DNA of 10,250 nt from Candidatus Woesearchaeota archaeon (GTDB taxonomy: Archaea; Nanobdellota; Nanobdellia; Woesearchaeales; DSVV01), in NCBI GenBank assembly GCA_016205905.1, contig JACQSP010000051.1:1-10250 (forward strand), written 5' to 3'. Below are positions 6,619 through 10,250 of this stretch, piece after piece (the first letter of the stretch is position 1; each line of letters begins with the position of its first letter). Below the pieces are notes generated by a model. That model saw nothing but the letters and a program-made list of their open reading frames with translations. It did not search any database and was not told the DNA's origin. The translations under genes and the position numbers were made by a program.

Positions 6619-7737
6619 TTATCTTCTATTAAAAGAATCATAAACCACTCTTATCACTCTGCGCATAGTATCTATTTGTTCTTGCGCAAATGTGTTAGGA
6701 ACACTAGTTATATCAACACCATATTGTAGATTTGGAAATTGACTTTTATAATTATCACTTACTGACACTTGAATTGGTGAGGCAAACCCAGATAATCTTT
6801 CTTCAAATTGTTTAAAAGGTGAATTAGATGGTATCCAATCAAAAGCTCCCATACAATAACTTAATTGCTCTTGTGGACCTGATTCTTGATCTCTATAAAT
6901 CTTTCTTGTTTGTTTTGGCAAAAGCAGTGAACCGCCAAAAAAAAGTTTGCTGGCAGAAAGAAAATGTCCTGCAAATGCTTCTGCTTGTTCACAGGTAGAT
7001 ATTTCCCATGATGGACAGCCGCTTTCAAACTTTTGGTAAAGAAATACTCCCTGTATTCGTGGGTATAATCTTGGACCAGATATATGAACAAGAGACAATT
7101 CCAAAGGAACATTCTGATATTTACCCTCGACTCTTTTTACAAGCCTTATATCATAATCCCTTTGAAAATTAGATATACCTAACTTTCCCAATGTTTCATT
7201 ACATAAGTTTATGAAGAATCCTCTCTCTATCTTTTTATTAGGCAGCATTTTTGCATCTGACAAGTTTGCCCTTATTTTTTGATATTGCTCAAAGAAAGGA
7301 ATACTATAACTTACTTCTTTAACAACGCCTTGAAATCCCATTTCGAACCTTTGCTGAACAGTTGGTTTCATTTCTAAATCAATATATGCGCCAAAAAAAG
7401 ATAACATTTTTTTGATAATATTATCTACACTTGAAGGTGTTTTGCCAATAGCTGAAATGCTCAAAGTGGTACCATCTAAACCATCATCTGGTATTGTGTA
7501 TAAATGGCTAACATCACCTTTTTCTTTTGCAAATGTAGCCATAACCTCAACAAGAGAATTATCTGCCTCAACTATAATCTTTCTTCCTTCAATATGTGGC
7601 GGAACATCAAGATTATGGAAAGCATCATCTTTAAATTCAGAGCTGTCTAAAATTTCTGTCAAAGTCGGCCTTAATGGAACTGCTATATACATAGCTTTGC
7701 CAAATACGCCTGTTTCTTGCGCTGTAAATGTTGCCAT
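6619..7737 (-). CDS. Unrecognised 372-aa protein
   Basis: Minus-strand gene from the ATG at 7737 to a TAA at 6619. I do not recognise the family. It has no signal peptide or membrane span and only four Cys. The N-terminal third (through about residue 130) looks alpha/beta, with KIIVEADNSLVEVMATFAKE and IDNIIKKML-type helices. Mixed aromatic-rich sequence follows (SYSIPFFEQYQKI, LVHISGPRLYPRIQGVFLYQKFESG), then a tail DTMRRVIRVVYDSFNRR. GGAAG lies about 20 nt upstream of the ATG, too far for a normal SD, so the start is not firm. It converges on PAC2, with E3 between the two stops. The continuous 372-codon frame and balanced composition support a real gene. Confidence 0.8.
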   Translation of the reverse strand: MATFTAQETGVFGKAMYIAVPLRPTLTEILDSSEFKDDAFHNLDVPPHIEGRKIIVEADNSLVEVMATFAKEKGDVSHLYTIPDDGLDGTTLSISAIGKTPSSVDNIIKKMLSFFGAYIDLEMKPTVQQRFEMGFQGVVKEVSYSIPFFEQYQKIRANLSDAKMLPNKKIERGFFINLCNETLGKLGISNFQRDYDIRLVKRVEGKYQNVPLELSLVHISGPRLYPRIQGVFLYQKFESGCPSWEISTCEQAEAFAGHFLSASKLFFGGSLLLPKQTRKIYRDQESGPQEQLSYCMGAFDWIPSNSPFKQFEERLSGFASPIQVSVSDNYKSQFPNLQYGVDITSVPNTFAQEQIDTMRRVIRVVYDSFNRR

Positions 7738-7784
7738 AAGAAGCAGGAAATAGAACTTCCTTTTTAAATGTTATTAAATTTAAC

Positions 7785-7796
7785 ATTATATAGTGG
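7785..7796 (-). promoter_or_regulatory. Candidate TATA box for the 7737 gene
   Basis: On the minus strand the sequence CACTATATAATG lies about 50 nt before the ATG, suited to a start of transcription near 7765 and a short leader. Confidence 0.4.
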
Positions 7797-7812
7797 TGAA
7801 TAAGAACCCAAA

Positions 7813-7840
7813 CTTAAAAAAATAAAAAGAACAAAATAAG
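7813..7840 (-). terminator. Oligo-T tract downstream of the 49-aa gene
   Basis: On the minus strand the sequence after the stop at 7846 is very T-rich (TTTTGTTC then TTTTTATTTTTTT), typical of archaeal intrinsic termination. It overlaps the upstream region of the 7737 gene, so the two minus genes may be separate units. Confidence 0.4.
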
Positions 7841-7845
7841 AAGAT

Positions 7846-7995
7846 TTATGCTCTTCCTAATATTCTCCATGCTTTTATTCCTGATGGAGCATCTGCAACT
7901 GCAAATTTTCTGCCTTTTTTTGTTACAGTGGTGTATTTGTCTGATGTGAACTTCTTCTTACCTTTTACATCATAAAAACTTAACTTTTCAGCCAT
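7846..7995 (-). CDS. Small basic 49-aa protein, unrecognised
   Basis: ATG at 7995 preceded by a strong SD, GGGGAGG (8004-8010 on this strand), 8 nt upstream; TAA at 7846-7848. The protein starts MAEKLSFYDVKGKKKFTSDK and ends APSGIKAWRILGRA. It has 13 Lys/Arg against 4 acidic residues and no Cys. The alternation of basic and hydrophobic residues suggests a small beta-rich fold. A nucleic-acid-binding (chromatin- or ribosome-associated) role is a guess from charge and size only. The best SD in the window implies strong translation. It is below common gene-caller length limits. Confidence 0.8.
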   Translation of the reverse strand: MAEKLSFYDVKGKKKFTSDKYTTVTKKGRKFAVADAPSGIKAWRILGRA

Positions 7996-8246
7996 TTTAT
8001 TTACCTCCCCTTTATTCTTAATTTTCTCCCTTATTATTTTATTTTTTTCTTGTTTTTGATTTATTTGTGTTAATTTAAACTTTTTCGTATGAATAAACTA
8101 AACCAATTAAATCTATATAATGCCTATGTGTAGTTATATATAAATCTTTGCATGAATTTGGGTGTAATTTTATCAAATTTTATAATATTTATATAGTGTT
8201 TTTATTGACAAGTAGAAAGTTTTAGTTGGCTTTGTGATTAGAAAAA
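7996..8246. other. Gene-free AT-rich stretch
   Basis: About 250 nt between divergent genes. It holds the leader of the 49-aa gene (its SD at 8004-8010), very T-rich sequence and several TATA-like strings such as TTATATATAAA near 8135. A 14-codon ORF near 8151 has no SD. I see no convincing RNA gene or repeat. Confidence 0.5.
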
Positions 8247-8254
8247 ACATATAA
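8246..8254 (+). promoter_or_regulatory. TATA box for the 8277 gene, implying a leaderless mRNA
   Basis: AAACATATAAA lies about 25-27 nt before the ATG at 8277 and no SD is present between them. This is the spacing expected when transcription starts at or next to the start codon. Confidence 0.55.
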
Positions 8255-8276
8255 ATTCTAAAGTGTTAAAAACATC

Positions 8277-8600
8277 ATGCTCGCCAAACTTATCTATTTA
8301 ATCATCTCATTTGTCATATCTGCAATACCATTGCATATAGCAGTAAGCCTTTTAGAAGGAAAGTCTACATGGTTTAAGGCAATCTTTGTCAATTTTCTTG
8401 TTGCAATAGCTAGTTTTCTTATTGAATTGAAGATAAATAAGTTTTCGGGCTTGATTTCGTTTTTGTTATTGTTACTTATTTATAAAATAATGTTTAGAAT
8501 GGGCTGGTTCAGATCTTTTGTAGCATGGCTATTGCAGTTAGGGATAATTACATTGGGTTGGGCTGGTATTTATTGGATTGCAGGGATTGAGTTGTTTTAG
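8277..8600 (+). CDS. Small four-helix integral membrane protein
   Basis: 107 aa, almost entirely hydrophobic, with spans at about 3-24, 33-51, 56-73 and 82-104, joined by short loops carrying Lys/Arg (EGKSTWFK, KINK, FRMGWFR). It has no signal cleavage site and no catalytic motif. I do not recognise the family. It appears to be transcribed alone from a TATA box at 8246-8254 without a leader. Directly behind its stop begins the four-hairpin array 8613-8795, so its transcript would run into that structure. Confidence 0.8.
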   Translation: MLAKLIYLIISFVISAIPLHIAVSLLEGKSTWFKAIFVNFLVAIASFLIELKINKFSGLISFLLLLLIYKIMFRMGWFRSFVAWLLQLGIITLGWAGIYWIAGIELF

Positions 8601-8612
8601 GTAAGTTATAAT

Positions 8613-8795
8613 GAAGGACATAAATCTTTATACAATTGTTATGTCCTTCAAATATATAGTTACGGACATTAAATAATTATATATCAGTAATTCCGTAACT
8701 ATATTCGTGGACTTTAACAATATTGATACAGATATTAAAGTCCACCACTATAGTAAGTGACACTATTTGTATAAAAATTTACGTCACTTACTATA
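8613..8795. repeat. Array of four consecutive perfect-stem hairpins (H1-H4)
   Basis: H1: GAAGGACATAA (8613-8623) with TTATGTCCTTC (8639-8649). H2: ATATAGTTACGGA (8654-8666) with TCCGTAACTATAT (8692-8704). H3: GTGGACTTTAA (8707-8717) with TTAAAGTCCAC (8735-8745). H4: TATAGTAAGTGAC (8749-8761) with GTCACTTACTATA (8783-8795). All stems are exact, 11-13 bp, with AT-rich loops of 15, 25, 17 and 21 nt and only 2-4 nt between hairpins. The stems differ in sequence, although H1-H3 share GGAC in the left arm. They lie between the convergent genes ending at 8600 and 8835. Confidence 0.9.
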
Positions 8796-8834
8796 AATTT
8801 ACAATAAAGGCAGAGTTATTCCTTACGTTTCTGT

Positions 8835-9137
8835 CTAAGCAGGAATAATCTTTATCCCTTCTTTTTCAGATATAACTGTAACTAGTTCATTATCTTTTAA
8901 TTTGTACTTTTTTACCAGTTCATTAGGTATTTTTATTCCTAAGCCCTTTCCCCATTTAGAAATCTTTGCGTTGTACCTTTTCATTAATCTATGTTTTTGT
9001 GGGGCTGCATGTAATTTCTCTGCTTTAATAATTTCTTCACCACACATTTCACATATGAAATAATCATATTCTACCCCTTCAGGTGTTTTGGCTTTTAATT
9101 CTACCATCTTTCCATTGCATTCAGAACATTTTTTCAT
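8835..9137 (-). CDS. Zinc-ribbon/AbrB-type DNA-binding regulator
   Basis: 100 aa from the ATG at 9137, supported by GAGGTGAG 9 nt upstream; a GTG three codons earlier overlaps the SD and is unlikely. The N-terminal part has two CxxC pairs (C4, C7 and C29, C32), as in YgiT/MqsA-like zinc domains. Residues 57-99 form a SpoVT/AbrB swapped-hairpin domain (AKISKWGKGLGIKIPNELVKKYKLKDNELVTVI...GIKII). AbrB-fold proteins of this size act as autoregulated repressors or antitoxins binding palindromic DNA. No toxin gene is adjacent: 8277-8600 encodes a membrane protein and the other side is non-coding. It lies between two hairpin clusters. Function as a DNA-binding regulator is likely; its targets are unknown. 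Confidence 0.88.
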   Translation of the reverse strand: MKKCSECNGKMVELKAKTPEGVEYDYFICEMCGEEIIKAEKLHAAPQKHRLMKRYNAKISKWGKGLGIKIPNELVKKYKLKDNELVTVISEKEGIKIIPA

Positions 9138-9158
9138 TTTGATCACTCACCTCAATCT

Positions 9159-9178
9159 CATAACGTGCACTATTTATG
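9159..9178. promoter_or_regulatory. Candidate operator upstream of the AbrB-type gene
   Basis: CATAA and TTATG flank a central GTGCAC palindrome within a 20-nt dyad. It lies between the SD and the TATA-like TAGTATATATTAG (minus strand, about 9182-9196). AbrB-type regulators often bind such sites in their own promoter; this is inferred. Confidence 0.35.
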
Positions 9179-9185
9179 ATTACTA

Positions 9186-9335
9186 ATATATACTAAAAGT
9201 CTTTAACTTTCAAACAAAAAACAAGGACTTTTGTATATCTCGGGAATCTGAGATTCCTGAGAAGTTAGAAAGCTTTGCTTTCCAACTTACAAATGGAATT
9301 AGTTTGTTCGAAAACTAATTCCATTTAGTATATAT
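9186..9335. repeat. Hairpin cluster with an 11-bp closing stem (Ha-Hd)
   Basis: The outer stem is ATATATACTAA (9186-9196) with TTAGTATATAT (9325-9335), exact. Inside, Hb is CTCGGGAATC-tga-GATTCCTGAG (9239-9261, one G-U). Hc is AAGTTAGAAAGC-ttt-GCTTTCCAACTT (9262-9288, one mismatch). Hd is AAATGGAATTAGTTT (9291-9305) with AAACTAATTCCATTT (9312-9326), 15 bp exact. An alternative stem Ha pairs 9188-9201 with GACTTTTGTATAT (9226-9238, one bulge) and competes with the closing stem. It lies upstream of the AbrB-type gene and overlaps its promoter region. Confidence 0.85.
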
Positions 9336-9544
9336 CAAGATTATAAACAGGGATTAAGACTATAAAATGGATTAAGAAGTATTAAAATATTATGATTTTA
9401 AGCGATAATTTGAATATTGTGAGATAAACTGTTGAATATATCACAAAGTGGTGACAAAAAGAGATATACTTTTTCTCGTCGAGAGATCACTGCAACCCAA
9501 TAACAACAGTAACAAACTTTTTAAAAGAAAAATGGTTTCTTTAT
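9336..9544. other. Gene-free stretch between the hairpin cluster and the nested palindrome
   Basis: It contains GGATTAAGA twice (about 9351 and 9369), a small dyad TTAAAAT-ATTTTAA (9382-9401), and at 9470-9486 the dyad TTTTTCTCGTCGAGAGA related to that in the gyrB leader. A T/A-rich TTTTTAAAAG near 9517-9527 could be a promoter for the gene at 9698. A 71-codon ORF can be drawn from 9448 but runs through repeats and is not accepted. Confidence 0.5.
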
Positions 9545-9683
9545 CAGTGGTCAGGTGTCAGATGCGGGTTTGTCGTATTTCGTTCGTCGTCTGTCGTTCG
9601 TTAAACGACTTACGACCTACGACTAACGACAAACGAGTAAATACGTTTTCCTCTGACAACTGACACCTGACCACTGACAACTG
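9545..9683. repeat. Two nested heptad palindromes of different families
   Basis: The outer arms are CAGTGGT, CAGGTGT, CAGATGC (9545-9565) and CTGACAA, CTGACAC, CTGACCA, CTGACAA, CTG (9653-9683), with a 17-bp exact match. Inside them are TTTGTCG, TATTTCG, TTCGTCG, TCTGTCG, TTCGTTA (9569-9603) and AACGACT, TACGACC, TACGACT, AACGACA, AACGAG (9604-9637), the same GTCGT/ACGAC family as E1 and E2. The end lies 14 nt before the ATG at 9698. Confidence 0.88.
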
Positions 9684-9686
9684 TTT

Positions 9687-9692
9687 AAGGTG
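9687..9692 (+). promoter_or_regulatory. Shine-Dalgarno site AAGGTG
   Basis: AAGGTG lies 5 nt before the ATG at 9698 and directly after the outer palindrome arm. It fixes the start of the last gene. Confidence 0.6.
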
Positions 9693-9697
9693 TTTTA

Positions 9698-10250
9698 ATG
9701 AGATTTAAGATAACTACTGCATTATTATCATTGGCAATTTTATTAGGGAATCCTGTTGATACTAATAAAGAGAATATTGAAAAAATTTCAGTTCATCATA
9801 AAAAATCTGACAAAAAAGGTTCAAAAAATACAGTAGGTTCAAAAGGTTCGCAAAAAGGAATGAATAAAACTGATACTACTTCTTTAGATGGTGTTGTTGG
9901 TTTCTGCGAGAGAGTAAAAGAAATTTGTGAAGATGTTCGTGAAGAAACAGCGTCATTTACCAGCGAATTATTTACGTTTTATGATGAAGATTCTAGTGAA
10001 GATAAAGAATATAAATTACGCTTAGAAGAGCATATAAAAGGATTGTTTGCATTAATTCCTAAAGGTTATATACCAAAAGAATTTATAGACGAGTATTTTG
10101 CTGAGTTTATTGGAAGCTATTTTGTGGATTATAAACAGTATAGATTTTTGCCAAAAGCAGTAATCGTGGTTAACAAAACAAAAACATGCAATCAAGCAAA
10201 ACCACAAACAAAAGGATGCAAATCTTCATATTATATGTATTATTTTAATC
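9698..10250 (+). CDS. Secreted protein, unrecognised, 3' end outside window
   Basis: Open from the ATG at 9698 to the window end (184 codons, no stop). The first 20 residues, MRFKITTALLSLAILLGNPV, form a clear signal peptide. A Lys/Ser/Gly-rich low-complexity segment follows (about 30-56). A mixed domain comes next, with FCERVKEICEDV (two Cys), acidic helices, LIPKGYIPKEFIDEYFAEFIGSYFVDYKQYRFLPKAVIVVN, and further Cys near the end (about residues 165 and 174). FIDEYFAEF and the pattern of aromatic residues suggest a folded extracellular domain. I do not recognise the family; an enzyme or adhesin role cannot be told. A heptad palindrome lies right before its SD. Confidence 0.8.
   Translation, partial: MRFKITTALLSLAILLGNPVDTNKENIEKISVHHKKSDKKGSKNTVGSKGSQKGMNKTDTTSLDGVVGFCERVKEICEDVREETASFTSELFTFYDEDSSEDKEYKLRLEEHIKGLFALIPKGYIPKEFIDEYFAEFIGSYFVDYKQYRFLPKAVIVVNKTKTCNQAKPQTKGCKSSYYMYYFN

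Noticed and set aside
8613..9335. CRISPR array
   Set aside because: The units are hairpins with different stems; there is no constant repeat alternating with unique spacers of fixed length and no cas gene.
9448..9663. 71-codon ORF with a GTG start
   Set aside because: More than a third of it is the nested heptad palindrome, and the translation is low-quality repeat sequence.

Overview
The window looks like chromosome of an AT-rich archaeon, most likely of the DPANN group (Woesearchaeota/Pacearchaeota-like). This rests on an archaeal nop10 next to a PAC2-family gene, a bacterial-type GyrB, archaeal TATA-like promoters, SD sites of the GGTG/GAGG type, a TATA-to-ATG spacing that fits a leaderless mRNA, and a membrane-anchored surface protein with Cys-rich DCGGxC repeats. 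The lineage is inferred from gene content and style; no rRNA or tRNA is present to confirm it.

Layout. 1-2269: the 3' end of an unrecognised gene, then a 655-aa single-pass membrane protein with extracellular Ig-like, Cys-repeat and FN3-like parts. 2283-2365: a long hairpin built of 7-nt units. 2400-4731: gyrB with its own TATA box, a palindromic leader and an unusual charged N-terminal extension; gyrA is not adjacent. 4756-6600: nop10 and a PAC2 proteasome-chaperone gene, each of gyrB, nop10 and PAC2 being followed by a copy (E1, E2, E3) of a ~215-240 bp element with conserved flanks and a heptad-repeat hairpin core. 6619-7995, minus strand: a 372-aa unknown protein and a 49-aa basic protein. 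8277-8600: a small four-helix membrane protein. 8613-8795: four tightly packed perfect-stem hairpins. 8835-9137, minus strand: a zinc-ribbon/AbrB regulator. 9186-9335: a second cluster of hairpins enclosed by an 11-bp closing stem. 9545-9683: two heptad-repeat palindromes of different families, one inside the other, directly before a signal-peptide-bearing gene (9698 to the window end, incomplete).

Working together. nop10 (box H/ACA RNP) and PAC2 are standard archaeal neighbours. Here they are pushed apart by E2, so the repeat family appears to have invaded or expanded in the spaces between housekeeping genes. The regulator at 8835-9137 sits between two unrelated hairpin clusters that none of the annotated genes explains.

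The most unusual content is non-coding. Palindromes made of four different heptamer families occur at five sites, two families are nested at one site, and two families occupy the same position inside otherwise homologous flanks. In addition there are two arrays of hairpins whose stems are perfect or nearly perfect and whose sequences differ.
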